From NCBI RefSeq assembly GCF_009800965.1, contig NZ_WUAF01000006.1:217064-281063 (forward strand): a stretch of DNA of 64,000 nucleotides, in the 5' to 3' direction. Shown in pieces: positions 52,514 through 61,260 of the stretch. Below the pieces are notes generated by a model that saw only the letters and a program-made list of their open reading frames with translations, had not been told where the DNA came from and made no database searches. Both the position numbers and the translations under genes were made by a program. Source of the DNA: Cognatazoarcus halotolerans. Its GTDB lineage: Bacteria; Pseudomonadota; Gammaproteobacteria; Burkholderiales; Rhodocyclaceae. How positions within the stretch are numbered: position 1 is the first letter of the stretch; the number at the start of each line of letters is the position of its first letter.

Positions 52514-53593
52514 TCAGATGAAGAGTTCGTCGATGTCGGCCTGGATGCTGCTGTGGTCCGGCGCCGGAATGAGTTTGAGTTTGCCCTGCATCACCAGCTC
52601 GTCGAAGCTGCCGACCTGGTTGCGGCCGTGTTCCTTGGCGTAGTAGAGCGCTGCGTCGGCCCTGCCGAGCAGTTCGGCGGGCGTGTAGGCGGGATCGATA
52701 CGGGTATAGCCGACCGAGCAGGTCACCTGCCCGACCTGGGGAAAATCGTAACGTTCGACCGATAGGCGGAAGCGTTCGAAAATGCCCTTCACGTGATCTT
52801 CGCGGACGTGACGGATCATCACCACGAACTCTTCACCACCAAAGCGGAAGAGCTTGTCCTGGACGCGGAAGCAGCTGCGCATGCGCTCGGCGAAGAGAAG
52901 CAGGACCTCGTCCCCGAACAGGTGGCCGAAGTTGTCGTTGATGCGCTTGAAGTGATCGATGTCGAGTACGCCCAGCCAGCACGGCATGGTCGCGCCGGTG
53001 CTTTCGCTGCGCCGGTCGTTGGTACTGCGCTCGGCCCTTTCGGCAAGCGCGATGAGCTGCTCGAAGTTGGTATCGAAGGTCTTGCGGTTGAGGAGCCGCG
53101 TGAGCGTGTCGAGATTGGCGTATTCCCATACGCGCTGACCGTTCTCGAAGCACTGGAGCAGCACGCCGACGGCCTTGAGCAGTTGACGCTCGGGACGGTG
53201 CATGGAATGGACTTCCAGCAGCCACTTGGCTTCCCCGAGAGGGCCGATCGCGAAGGCGATGCGGGCACGATCGCTTTCGCGCGCCACGGCGAACGCGCGC
53301 GGCGAGGAAAGTGCCTCGCCGAGCAGCGGGTCGCAGCCGAGGTCGAGCTGATCGTGCATCGAGATGTCTTCCCAACGGGCGCCGCCCTCGTCGCTGAGGC
53401 CCCATCCCAGCAGGGCGAGTCCCAGGCCGCGGGTAGAGAAGTGGACCCGGTACAACAGCACCGAATATGCCTCCAGCGCCGCCTGGACACCGAGTGCCAG
53501 GGTGCTCTGAGCTTCCGCAGGCGCTTGCAGCCGGGACAGTGCTTCGGCACAGTCCAGCAGGCGGGCAAGCGCTGTTTGATCGGATGTCTGCAT
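52514..53593 (-). CDS. Diguanylate cyclase with GAF-like sensor domain
   Basis: About 359 residues from ATG 53593 (MQTSDQTALARLL); the frame extends further upstream to 53668, but with an atypical leader. The first 170 residues look like a GAF-type sensor. The C-terminal GGDEF domain has the signature RFGGEEFVVMI (GGEEF, active type), the upstream substrate pocket DIDHFKRINDNFGHLFGD and the closing ADAALYYAKEHGRNQV. No inhibitory RxxD site is obvious five residues before GGEEF. It makes c-di-GMP. It is separated from lysS and jetD by about 100-130 bp on each side. Confidence 0.9.
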   Translation of the reverse strand: MQTSDQTALARLLDCAEALSRLQAPAEAQSTLALGVQAALEAYSVLLYRVHFSTRGLGLALLGWGLSDEGGARWEDISMHDQLDLGCDPLLGEALSSPRAFAVARESDRARIAFAIGPLGEAKWLLEVHSMHRPERQLLKAVGVLLQCFENGQRVWEYANLDTLTRLLNRKTFDTNFEQLIALAERAERSTNDRRSESTGATMPCWLGVLDIDHFKRINDNFGHLFGDEVLLLFAERMRSCFRVQDKLFRFGGEEFVVMIRHVREDHVKGIFERFRLSVERYDFPQVGQVTCSVGYTRIDPAYTPAELLGRADAALYYAKEHGRNQVGSFDELVMQGKLKLIPAPDHSSIQADIDELFI

Positions 53594-53691
53594 TCGGATG
53601 TTCGGGTTGGCAGCGTCGTGAAATGCGTTCGGCCTGTTCGGTGCCGGTTTATCGGCGGAATCGCGCAAAACTGAAGCCTGACGGGCCCCGC

Positions 53692-54930
53692 TCAGCCGAA
53701 CAGTCCCTCCTGCTCGCCCTTTTCATCGTGTTCCCGCATCCAGGTCGCGAGCGCGGCGAGTTCCGGATGGGCGGCCAGGGGCGGCGCAAGCGCATCCAGC
53801 CGCTCGCGGTCTCGTTGCGACAGACTGGTGCGATGTGCAAGACCCGCGAGATCCCCGGCGCTCATCATCCAGGGGTGCCATTCGATCATCGCGTCGGACC
53901 ACGGCGCGCCGGCTTGCAGCGCGATCGCGATGCCGTCCGGGTCCGGGTCGCAGGCGATCAGCGCTGGTGCCGGTGCCAGCGCGAGCAGCCTGCGCATCGC
54001 TTCGCGCCACCACGATGGCGGATAGCCGGGCAGCCAGACCACCGCGTCATCGGGCGCGCGGGTGAGGACGACCTTCTCGAAAGCGGTGCGGTTCTCCAGC
54101 AGCAGCCAGCGTTCCGGCGGGTTTGTCATCGTCTCGATCGAGGCCATTACGGAGGGCGGCAGACCGATGAAGCTTGGGACGGAAGACAGATCCAGCACAC
54201 CGCCTGACCATTCGAACCGGCTCGACGCCGCGATCAGCAGCAGTGGCGCATGCACCGCGATGCCGAGCGACGACAGATCGAACTGCTCCTCGAGCCAGCG
54301 CCATTCGGCCGGGCTGATGCCCTTGGTGTTGCCGCGGCTGAACAGGGCGAAATCGCGCCGCGTGGCATGGCTTCGGGCGCGGCCGGCGTCATGCCACGCC
54401 TGCAGCGCGTCGAGCAGTTCGAGACGCGCGAGCGCCGTTCTGGCTGGCAACGGCGCCAGCGCCTCACGGGCTGCCTCCAGGGCCGGATGCGAATAGGTCA
54501 CGCCGCGCCTTCCGGCGAGCTTGTTGGCCGCTTCATCCGGCTCGGCAATGCCGAGCGCGCGGCGCAGGCGCTGCGGATCGATGAAACGCACCGACTCCGG
54601 GTGCCAGCCGTGAGGAGTGCGCTTTTCCTTGAGCTCGAGTTCGCCGTGCTTCAGAAGCATCCGGAAGAGCGGCTCGACCGCGTTGGCCTGGGTGGTGCCC
54701 GCCCTGGTGTAGAGACTTTCCCACTTGATGAGCGTCGTGGCCGTGGCCTTGCGAACCCAGGTGGTGAGCACCTGCCGCCAGTTGGTGGGCAGTACTGCGG
54801 GGTCGAGTTCCGGCGCATCCAGCGCGCGGCGCAGTCGCTTGCCCTTGAGGCTGGCGCGCAAGGGGTCGCCGAGCCACTGGTTGCTGATGCCGTCTTCGTC
54901 GGCAGCACTCCAGGGATTCGGTTCGCTCAT
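53692..54930 (-). CDS. jetD: Wadjet protein JetD (DUF3322/DUF2220, Toprim-like nuclease subunit)
   Basis: A 412-residue protein from ATG 54930, which overlaps the jetC stop by 4 bp (ATGA). A much longer frame reaching 55557 is only the antisense-free shadow of jetC. The N-terminal helical/winged region (residues 1-200) resembles DUF3322. The C-terminal part has the Toprim-like features of JetD: LLLENRTAFEKVVL with the key Glu, and ALIACDPDPDGIAIA with the DxD metal site. JetD is the nuclease subunit that cuts plasmid DNA after the SMC-like complex has extruded it. Metal-binding residues look intact. Confidence 0.85.
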   Translation of the reverse strand: MSEPNPWSAADEDGISNQWLGDPLRASLKGKRLRRALDAPELDPAVLPTNWRQVLTTWVRKATATTLIKWESLYTRAGTTQANAVEPLFRMLLKHGELELKEKRTPHGWHPESVRFIDPQRLRRALGIAEPDEAANKLAGRRGVTYSHPALEAAREALAPLPARTALARLELLDALQAWHDAGRARSHATRRDFALFSRGNTKGISPAEWRWLEEQFDLSSLGIAVHAPLLLIAASSRFEWSGGVLDLSSVPSFIGLPPSVMASIETMTNPPERWLLLENRTAFEKVVLTRAPDDAVVWLPGYPPSWWREAMRRLLALAPAPALIACDPDPDGIAIALQAGAPWSDAMIEWHPWMMSAGDLAGLAHRTSLSQRDRERLDALAPPLAAHPELAALATWMREHDEKGEQEGLFG

Positions 54931-57900
54931 GCGCCGGTGTCGCGCTGGATCACCCCGATGGGCGGCGCCCAGGCCTCTCCCGGTTTCTTCTTGCGCGTCA
55001 CCAGGGTGAGCAGGGAGGGCGCGAAGATGTTGGCATTGTGGGTCACCGGCGTGGTGATCAGGTACTGGGCGCGGGTGGCGCGCAGGAAGCTGCCGACGCG
55101 GTCGATGTTGGCCACGTCGAGGTGGGCGAAGGGCTCGTCGATGAAGACGAAACCGCCGGGGCGGGCGTCGTCCATGAGCAGCCCGATCAGCAGCACCAGC
55201 GACTTCATCACCTGTTGCCCGCCGGAGGCCTCGCCGTCGTTGAGGCCAACGGCGCCCTTGCGGTCGAAGTCGAAGCGCACCTCGAGGCCGGCGTGGTTCA
55301 GCGAAACGTCGTCGTTCTCGAGGTGCGGCGTGGGGCAATCGACGTCCACGCCGGCCAGCTCGCCGAGCGCCTTGAGGTTGCGGCCATACTGGCGCACCGT
55401 GGCCCGCAGCTTGGCGATGTAGGCGGCGCGGGCCTCGGTGGTGAGGCGGCGGGTGGTGTTGCAGTAACCGTCGCGCTCGGCGTAGTCGCGCTCGCGCTGG
55501 GCCACGTCGGCGGCGACCCGGTCGCGCAGGGTGAGCACCGCGGCATCGGTGACCCACTCGCCCTCGTCGATGCGGCTGCGCAGCCGTTCGAGTTCACGCC
55601 GCGCACCGTGCGCGCCACCGTAGCGCTCGTCGAGCTGGGCGAGTTCCTGAGGGTCCTGCCAGCCGGCCGGCATGCCGCGCCGGCGGCGGCGCAGCTTCTG
55701 GATGCGCTCGGCCTGGCCGTGGCGACGGGGCGCGTTGTCACGCTCGATCTCGGCAAGGCGCTGCTCGCTGCCCCTGAGGTCGCGCTCGCGCCGCTCGATC
55801 TCGATATTGATACCGTTGATCTGGCCGGACACCTCGTCCAGCGCCGTCTTGGCGTCGACGCGGTCGGCGATGGCAGCGGTGAGCCGGCGCTGTGCGTCGG
55901 GCAGCGCCATTTCCGCGTCGGCGTACTGGGCTGCCTTGGCGGCCAGCAGCTGCCCGGCCTGGAGGCCCATGAGCTGTTGACGCAAGGTGGTCAGCCGCGC
56001 CTTGGCCTCGTCGAGCTGCGGATTCAGCCGCTTGCGCCCGGCGTCGAGCCGTGCCACTTCGGCCTCGAGTGCCTCGATCCGTGCCTGGCGGGCGAGCTCG
56101 CCGAAATGAAAGTCGCTGGGGCGCCCGAGGTGGCGCGCGCCGCGGTGCTCGCGGTGGTAGCAGTCGCGGGTAATCCATTCGATGTCGCGTGGCAGGTTCC
56201 GCGCCGCCTCGACGCTCTCCACACGGCGGATGCGGTTGAGCAGGGTCGCGAGCCAGCGCGGCACCGGCGCCGAGAAGCGCACTACCTCGGCGAGACTCAT
56301 CGCGTTCGCCGGCGGCGCCTCTTCACGCTCCGGCACGATGAAGTGGCGGAAACGCTCGCGCTCGCCGAGCGACCAGGCCGCATGGCGGTCGTGTTCGTGC
56401 GTCAGCAGCACGATGTGCCGGTATGGCCGCAGCACCGCTTCGACCGCCGCCTGCCAGGCAGGGTCGGTGACCTCGACGATCTCGGCCAGCCCCTGGTGGG
56501 CGATGCCCTCGGCGTCGAGCTGCTGGCGGAAGGCGCTGACAACCGGGTCGGCCGGCGGGCCGCGGCGGCTACGCGCGTTGCGTAGCTGCTCGCTGCGGTC
56601 CTCGAAATCCGCTACCAGCTGGCGCTCGTCGCGGCGCAGCGCATCGAGGCGCTTTTCCACCTCTTCGTGCTCACGCTCCAGCGCCACCGCATCCGCACCG
56701 TGCTCGGCGGCGAGCTGGGCGCGCAGCGCGTCGCGCTCGGCGAGCAGCTTTTCGAGGTCGCGCACTTCATCGTGGGCGGCAAGGTGGCTCTTGTCGGCGT
56801 CCAGGTCGAGGCTGCGCAGTCTGGCGCGGCGGCTCTCGGCCACCTCGCGCTCCTGCCGCACCGTCGCCAGCCGGTCCCGCGCGATGCGCTGCTCGTGGCG
56901 CCGTTCACGCCGTTCGGCGGCGAGCTGGGCGCGCAGCGCGTCGCGCTCGGCGAGCAGCTTTTCGAGGTCGCGCACTTCATCGTGGGCGGCAAGGTGGCTC
57001 TTGTCGGCGTCCAGGTCGAGGCTGCGCAGTCTGGCGCGGCGGCTCTCGGCCACCTCGCGCTCCTGCCGCACCGTCGCCAGCCGGTCCCGCGCGATGCGCT
57101 GCTCGTGGCGCCGTTCACGCCGTTCGACGGCGAGGCGGGCGAGTGCTTCGCGTTCGGCGTTGATCGCCGCCGAGAGCTCGGCCACCTCGAGGCGCGGCAC
57201 GATCTCCGCGTCCAGCGCCGAGGCCTCGTCGGACAACTGCTTCCATTCAAGGAAGCGGTCGGCCTCGAGCCGCTTGGCGTCGGCCTGGGCGCGCAGGCGG
57301 TCGAGATCGACGGCAAGGTCGGCGAGCTCGCGCTCGGCGTTCATCTGCTCTTCGCGCGCGGCGCCGTAGTTGTCCAGCACTTCCTTGTCGCCGAAGACGT
57401 CGAACACCAGTTCCAGCAGCGCCTTGGGCGAGTATTCGCAGAGCTTGTCGGTGTCGCCCTGCTCGAGCGCCAGCACCTTGGCGATGGCCGGTGTCAGGCC
57501 GCCCCAGGCGAGGCGGCTCTGGTAGTCGCGCAGGCCGAGCCAGTCGTTGGCTTCCTCGAGGGTCTCGATCGGCACGTCGCCATCGACGATGGTGTAGTCG
57601 CGCATCCATTCGCCACCGCCGCGGCGGATGCGGCAGGCCAGCGTGACCTCGTCGTCGAGGCAGGGGAAGAAGGGGCGCTTGCCGGTGTTGCCGGGGCGGT
57701 TGGCGACCACCGCGCGGATCCACGCAAAGCTGCGATCGGCGCGGCGTACATAACGGCGGAAATCACGCTTGCCCGAGCAGCGCAGTGCAAAGAGCGTGCG
57801 CAGCGCATCGAGCAGGGTGGTCTTGCCGGAACCGTTGGGGCCGACGATGGTGATGATCTGGCTGTCGAGTGGCAGCGTGAAGCGGCGCCAGAAGTCCCAG

Positions 57901-57932
57901 TGAACCAGTTCGATCTGCTTGATGTGAAACAT
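54927..57932 (-). CDS. jetC: Wadjet SMC-like ATPase JetC, with a duplicated coiled-coil segment
   Basis: A 1001-residue MukB/SMC-type ATPase. Walker A (VGPNGSGKTTLLDALR) is at residues 30-45. There follow two long coiled coils around a hinge-like middle (about 440-610), then the signature motif EASGGQQVMKS and Walker B GGFVFIDEPFAHLD near the C-terminus. It is the DNA-loop-extruding motor of the anti-plasmid complex. Residues 270-339 and 340-409 are identical copies of one 70-residue coiled-coil block, so the first arm is longer than the second, unusual for a protein whose two arms must pair. The stop overlaps jetD (ATGA), and the start shares a base with the jetB stop (TGATG). Confidence 0.9.
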   Translation of the reverse strand: MFHIKQIELVHWDFWRRFTLPLDSQIITIVGPNGSGKTTLLDALRTLFALRCSGKRDFRRYVRRADRSFAWIRAVVANRPGNTGKRPFFPCLDDEVTLACRIRRGGGEWMRDYTIVDGDVPIETLEEANDWLGLRDYQSRLAWGGLTPAIAKVLALEQGDTDKLCEYSPKALLELVFDVFGDKEVLDNYGAAREEQMNAERELADLAVDLDRLRAQADAKRLEADRFLEWKQLSDEASALDAEIVPRLEVAELSAAINAEREALARLAVERRERRHEQRIARDRLATVRQEREVAESRRARLRSLDLDADKSHLAAHDEVRDLEKLLAERDALRAQLAAERRERRHEQRIARDRLATVRQEREVAESRRARLRSLDLDADKSHLAAHDEVRDLEKLLAERDALRAQLAAEHGADAVALEREHEEVEKRLDALRRDERQLVADFEDRSEQLRNARSRRGPPADPVVSAFRQQLDAEGIAHQGLAEIVEVTDPAWQAAVEAVLRPYRHIVLLTHEHDRHAAWSLGERERFRHFIVPEREEAPPANAMSLAEVVRFSAPVPRWLATLLNRIRRVESVEAARNLPRDIEWITRDCYHREHRGARHLGRPSDFHFGELARQARIEALEAEVARLDAGRKRLNPQLDEAKARLTTLRQQLMGLQAGQLLAAKAAQYADAEMALPDAQRRLTAAIADRVDAKTALDEVSGQINGINIEIERRERDLRGSEQRLAEIERDNAPRRHGQAERIQKLRRRRRGMPAGWQDPQELAQLDERYGGAHGARRELERLRSRIDEGEWVTDAAVLTLRDRVAADVAQRERDYAERDGYCNTTRRLTTEARAAYIAKLRATVRQYGRNLKALGELAGVDVDCPTPHLENDDVSLNHAGLEVRFDFDRKGAVGLNDGEASGGQQVMKSLVLLIGLLMDDARPGGFVFIDEPFAHLDVANIDRVGSFLRATRAQYLITTPVTHNANIFAPSLLTLVTRKKKPGEAWAPPIGVIQRDTGA
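56704..57126 (-). repeat. Perfect 210-bp in-frame tandem duplication in jetC
   Basis: The bases 56704-56916 and 56914-57126 are identical at an offset of 210. The unit therefore occurs twice head to tail without one mismatch, and 210 bp is exactly 70 codons. Identity ends abruptly at both outer edges. The duplicated block encodes one complete stretch of heptads starting RRERRHEQRIARDR and ending ERDALRAQLAAE. Confidence 0.95.
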
Positions 57933-58639
57933 CAGCCCTGTTCCTCGTCGTCGTCTTCGTCGGGCAGCGTGTCGGCTACCTCGAATGCGTTTGCCTCGGG
58001 CACCGCATGACCGGCGGCGCTGAGCACCTCGGCGAGGGTGCCGTGGATCACCCGGTCGGCCATCAGCCGATAGTCGAGCGCCACGTCGAGCAGAGGTCCT
58101 TCGGCGATGATCCCGTTGCGTCGCTCGATGAAACCAAGGCGGGCGAGCTTGCCGAGCGCAAAGTTGCGCACCTTGGTCTTGCCGCCGAGGGCCGGACCGA
58201 AGTCGGCGATCAGCGAGGCTTCCGAAAGCCCGCCCGATACCGCGTCGCCATGTTGCATCGGCTTCTCTGCGCCGAACATGTCGCCCTGTCCGTCATTGAC
58301 CAGCTCCTGGCGGGTGACCTGGCGCTCGCGCTTGGGCAGAACGATGAGCGACCAGATGACGACCAGCAGGGCCACCTCGTCGCGGCTCAAGCCCATGTTG
58401 GAGGCGGCATACTCGCGACCGGCACCGAACACCGGTTCGGCCATGTCGGCTTGCAGCGCCACCGCCACGTGGGCCGCGTAGGGGTTGTCGAGCAGGCGCA
58501 GGCCGACCTCGCCGAGGCGTCGGTCGAGCTCGTTGCGGAAGGTCTCGTCGACCAGCGCGCGTCGCACCAGCGCGTCGCGGCGCGGCAGCCAGCGGCCGGC
58601 CAGCAGGCGCGCGGTGAGGGTTCTGAGTTCGTGTTCCAT
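57932..58639 (-). CDS. jetB: Wadjet protein JetB (MukE/KITE-like, DUF4194)
   Basis: A 235-residue protein with winged-helix character: an N-terminal RALVDETFRNELDRRLGEVGL, a central hydrophobic helix (EVALLVVIWSLIVLPKRE), KTKVRNFALGKLARLGFIER and an acidic C-terminal tail (LPDEDDDEEQG). Size, fold pattern and position between the kleisin and the SMC gene fit JetB/MukE-type KITE subunits, which bind the kleisin and DNA near the ATPase heads. The start shares a base with the jetA stop (TGATG), and the stop shares one with the jetC start. Confidence 0.85.
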   Translation of the reverse strand: MEHELRTLTARLLAGRWLPRRDALVRRALVDETFRNELDRRLGEVGLRLLDNPYAAHVAVALQADMAEPVFGAGREYAASNMGLSRDEVALLVVIWSLIVLPKRERQVTRQELVNDGQGDMFGAEKPMQHGDAVSGGLSEASLIADFGPALGGKTKVRNFALGKLARLGFIERRNGIIAEGPLLDVALDYRLMADRVIHGTLAEVLSAAGHAVPEANAFEVADTLPDEDDDEEQG

Positions 58640-59946
58640 CAGGGATTGTTCTCCGCAATGTTCGGGTCCGCGGCGCGTGCGTCGCCGGCCGTGCGTGGGC
58701 GCACATGCCCTTCGGTGATGGCGGCGATCTCGTCCTCGCCCACGGGAATCAGCCGATCGCTGAAATCGACATCGAGCGGCAGCCGCATGAAGTCGCCGAC
58801 CGCACCTTCGGCCGGCCCGCCGCCTTCGCCGTCAGCAAGCAGCGCGAGCAGCGACAGGCGGTACGAAGCCGGCGCGAATCCGCCGCCATTGACCACGTCG
58901 TGCAGCGGTGTCTGCGCATGCACCGCGCCAAGGCGGCGGGTGAAGTGTTCGAGCAGGCGCATGTCTTCCTGCTCCACCGCGGCATCGGCGGGTGCCTGGT
59001 CGGGTGGTGGCAGGGCCTGCTCGGTGTCGGCCTTGCGGACTTCCTCTGAGAGCACCGCCTCGGCCCGGTCGAGTAGCTCGTGACCGCCGGCCAGCAGTGG
59101 CAGGTCGGGGGTGACGCCGATCGCATCGGCAGCCAGCGCGGCGAGGTGCGCGCCGCTCTGCCGGCGCAGCCAGGCGGTGACGTCCGAGGACGAGATGCCG
59201 GAGGCGCCCAGCGTCACGCGCTGCGACTCGATCTTGTTGAGGGCGCGCTGGAAGGCCGCATCCACCCGGGCCAGCCGCGACTGCGCGAGCGCCACCCGCT
59301 GGGCGAGGCGGGCGAGGTCGAAACTGCCCTCCGGGTCGGCGAGCAGGGCGCGCACGATCTCGGTGCCGCGTTCGATCCAGCGCAGGTTGGCGGCGAGGCG
59401 CCGGCGCGAATCGAGAATGCGGAACTCCGAGCCGGAAGCAATCGCCTCTTCAAAGTGCCAGGTCAGGTCGTTGAGCTTGGAGAGCAGGTGGCCGAGCGCT
59501 TCGGGCGTGATGCTGCCGACCGCCTGCAGTCCCGCCAGCTGGGCGGTGAGAAAGCCGAGCTCGGCGTCTTCCTCGGTGGCAAAACGCAGCAGCATGGCGA
59601 TCGAGGCGACGGCATTGCGGCCAAGATCCGAGAGGTGATAGAGGCCGTCGTCGGCGAAGGACAGCAAGGCGTTGTCGCGCAGGCGCTTGAGTACCGTCTC
59701 GAGCTTGACCGGATCGACGTAGGTGAAGCGCGCCCGCAAGGCTTCCGGCGTCCAGCGCGGCGCTTCGGCCTCGTGGCCGATCTCGCGCAGCACCAGCAGG
59801 CGCAGCAGCACTTCGGCCTCGGAGCCGCGAAAGAGGGTGATGAAGGCGCCCACCAGCGGGCGTGCGCCCACGAGCGTCGCCAGTTCAGGTACGTCGTCGG
59901 GATCGATACCCGGTGCGAGGATCTCGTCGAGATTGAAATCAGTCAT
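58639..59946 (-). CDS. jetA: Wadjet protein JetA (MukF/kleisin-like)
   Basis: A 435-residue protein. An N-terminal winged helix (EVLLRLLVLREIGHEAEAPRW, LRDNALLSFADDGLYHLSDL) is followed by a long helical bundle (about 125-300). A C-terminal region (LPLDVDFSDRLIPVGEDE) would contact the SMC heads. The overall plan and the strict gene order JetA-JetB-JetC-JetD identify the kleisin subunit. It is shorter than many DUF3375-type JetA proteins, so the subtype (I versus II) is not settled from sequence alone. It is translationally coupled to jetB and begins 9 bp after the stop of the membrane-protein gene. Confidence 0.83.
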   Translation of the reverse strand: MTDFNLDEILAPGIDPDDVPELATLVGARPLVGAFITLFRGSEAEVLLRLLVLREIGHEAEAPRWTPEALRARFTYVDPVKLETVLKRLRDNALLSFADDGLYHLSDLGRNAVASIAMLLRFATEEDAELGFLTAQLAGLQAVGSITPEALGHLLSKLNDLTWHFEEAIASGSEFRILDSRRRLAANLRWIERGTEIVRALLADPEGSFDLARLAQRVALAQSRLARVDAAFQRALNKIESQRVTLGASGISSSDVTAWLRRQSGAHLAALAADAIGVTPDLPLLAGGHELLDRAEAVLSEEVRKADTEQALPPPDQAPADAAVEQEDMRLLEHFTRRLGAVHAQTPLHDVVNGGGFAPASYRLSLLALLADGEGGGPAEGAVGDFMRLPLDVDFSDRLIPVGEDEIAAITEGHVRPRTAGDARAADPNIAENNP

Positions 59947-59955
59947 GAGAAGCCG

Positions 59956-61227
59956 CTACTCGTGGTCGGGTGAAATGGCCGCGGGGTTGTGGTAGGCCGG
60001 CAGCGCGGCGATGCGCGCTTCGATCTGGTCCACCATCTGGCGGTAGGCCGGCGAGTCGATGCCGCCGAAGCGCTTGCGAAACGCCGCGGCGGAAAGGCCT
60101 TCCGGAAGATCCGCGGCGTGTGGCATGAGGTCGGCGTCCGTCGGCGTGGAGCGCATCACCTTGTCGAGCCAGTCGGTTTCGTCGCTGGCAAGTTCGCCGA
60201 AGCGGGTGCCGGCGCGGTCCGCGGTGAGATCGCCGAAGGAAAAGCCGCTGCCGCCCTGCGAGTCGGCGAGTTCCTTGTAGAGGCCGATCGCATCGGCCAG
60301 CGGTTCGCCCGCCCAGGCGGCGATGGCGGCTGACACCACGAAGTGCTGGGCCCAGTCGATGCGCCCGTGAAGCGTCAGCCGGGCCGGCACGATCTGCGGC
60401 CAGGCGGCGGCTTCGGGAATGATTGCGTCGAATTTCTTGTTGGCCAGCCGCGCGGCGAGGACCAGCAGCGAGGCGCGTACCGCTTCACGCTGCGGCGCAG
60501 CCTGGAGCAGCGGCTGGAGGACGGCGGGCAGCGGCGCATGGCGTAGTTCCGGGTGGAAGGCGAGCAGGCTGGCGAGGCGCGTCTGCGCGGCCTTGAGGGC
60601 CGCGCGCGTGGCTGCATCGCTGGCGACGTCGCGGGCCTTGTCGAGCAGCTCCGGTTGCCAGGCGTAGGTCAGGGTCGCAAAGCGAGGCGCCAGCGTCACG
60701 CGCTGCACGCTGCGCTCGATCAGGTCGAGCTCGTCGCCGTAGCCGGCAAGCTTCAAAGCCGGACGGTAAAGCGACGAAAGCAGGGCACCGGGAACGGGCA
60801 ATCTGCCAATGCGCGCAGTCGCTACCTGCAGCCTGCCCTGAGGCGCGGTGAACTCGAGACTCAGGTTGAGATAGCGCCCGAGGCTGCGGGTCAGCGCCCT
60901 GTCCGGCAGCGGCAGGCTCACCTGCAGCTTCGCGGCGTCCTTGCCCAGCGTCAGCCGCGAACGACCGGCGGAGCGACGGCTGATGCCGTAGTTGATCAGC
61001 TCGTCGAGATCCCCGGCCGGTACGCCGACGCTGCGCACCTGATCGCGCGCGAGCCTGCGCGGGTCGTGGTACTGGAGCAGCCAGCGTGCCCGCGCTACCA
61101 CCCAGGGCGACACCGTGTCCGTGCGTTGCACCGAGGCAGTCCCGTCGAGCGCGAGCACCAGCAGCGCGCCAATCGCGATTGCCCCGACTGCCAGCAAAGC
61201 GACGACCCAGCGGACGAGCCTTCGCAT
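59956..61227 (-). CDS. Membrane-anchored protein of unknown function, first gene before jetABCD
   Basis: A 423-residue protein with one N-terminal TM helix (LVRWVVALLAVGAIAIGALLVLAL, about 4-27) and the rest presumably periplasmic. There is no recognised domain. Visible features are a short conserved-looking motif (ARARWLLQYHDPRRLARDQV), Ala/Leu-rich helices, a middle strand-rich part (SLEFTAPQGRLQVATARIG) and a C-terminal block (FRKRFGGIDSPAYRQMVDQI). Only 9 bp separate it from jetA and 33 bp from prfB, all on the same strand. It is therefore either an accessory to the Wadjet operon or a leftover between prfB and the insertion. A periplasmic partner would be unexpected for a cytoplasmic DNA-cleaving system. 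Confidence 0.7.
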   Translation of the reverse strand: MRRLVRWVVALLAVGAIAIGALLVLALDGTASVQRTDTVSPWVVARARWLLQYHDPRRLARDQVRSVGVPAGDLDELINYGISRRSAGRSRLTLGKDAAKLQVSLPLPDRALTRSLGRYLNLSLEFTAPQGRLQVATARIGRLPVPGALLSSLYRPALKLAGYGDELDLIERSVQRVTLAPRFATLTYAWQPELLDKARDVASDAATRAALKAAQTRLASLLAFHPELRHAPLPAVLQPLLQAAPQREAVRASLLVLAARLANKKFDAIIPEAAAWPQIVPARLTLHGRIDWAQHFVVSAAIAAWAGEPLADAIGLYKELADSQGGSGFSFGDLTADRAGTRFGELASDETDWLDKVMRSTPTDADLMPHAADLPEGLSAAAFRKRFGGIDSPAYRQMVDQIEARIAALPAYHNPAAISPDHE

Positions 61228-61260
61228 CTTGTCTCGAAACCGATCTGCCGCAGGGGCGGA

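Noticed and set aside
53692..55557. A 621-codon frame extending jetD upstream into jetC
   Set aside because: The added part lies in another frame of jetC and is Arg/Gly/Pro-rich with no motifs; ATG 54930 with ATGA overlap explains the real start.
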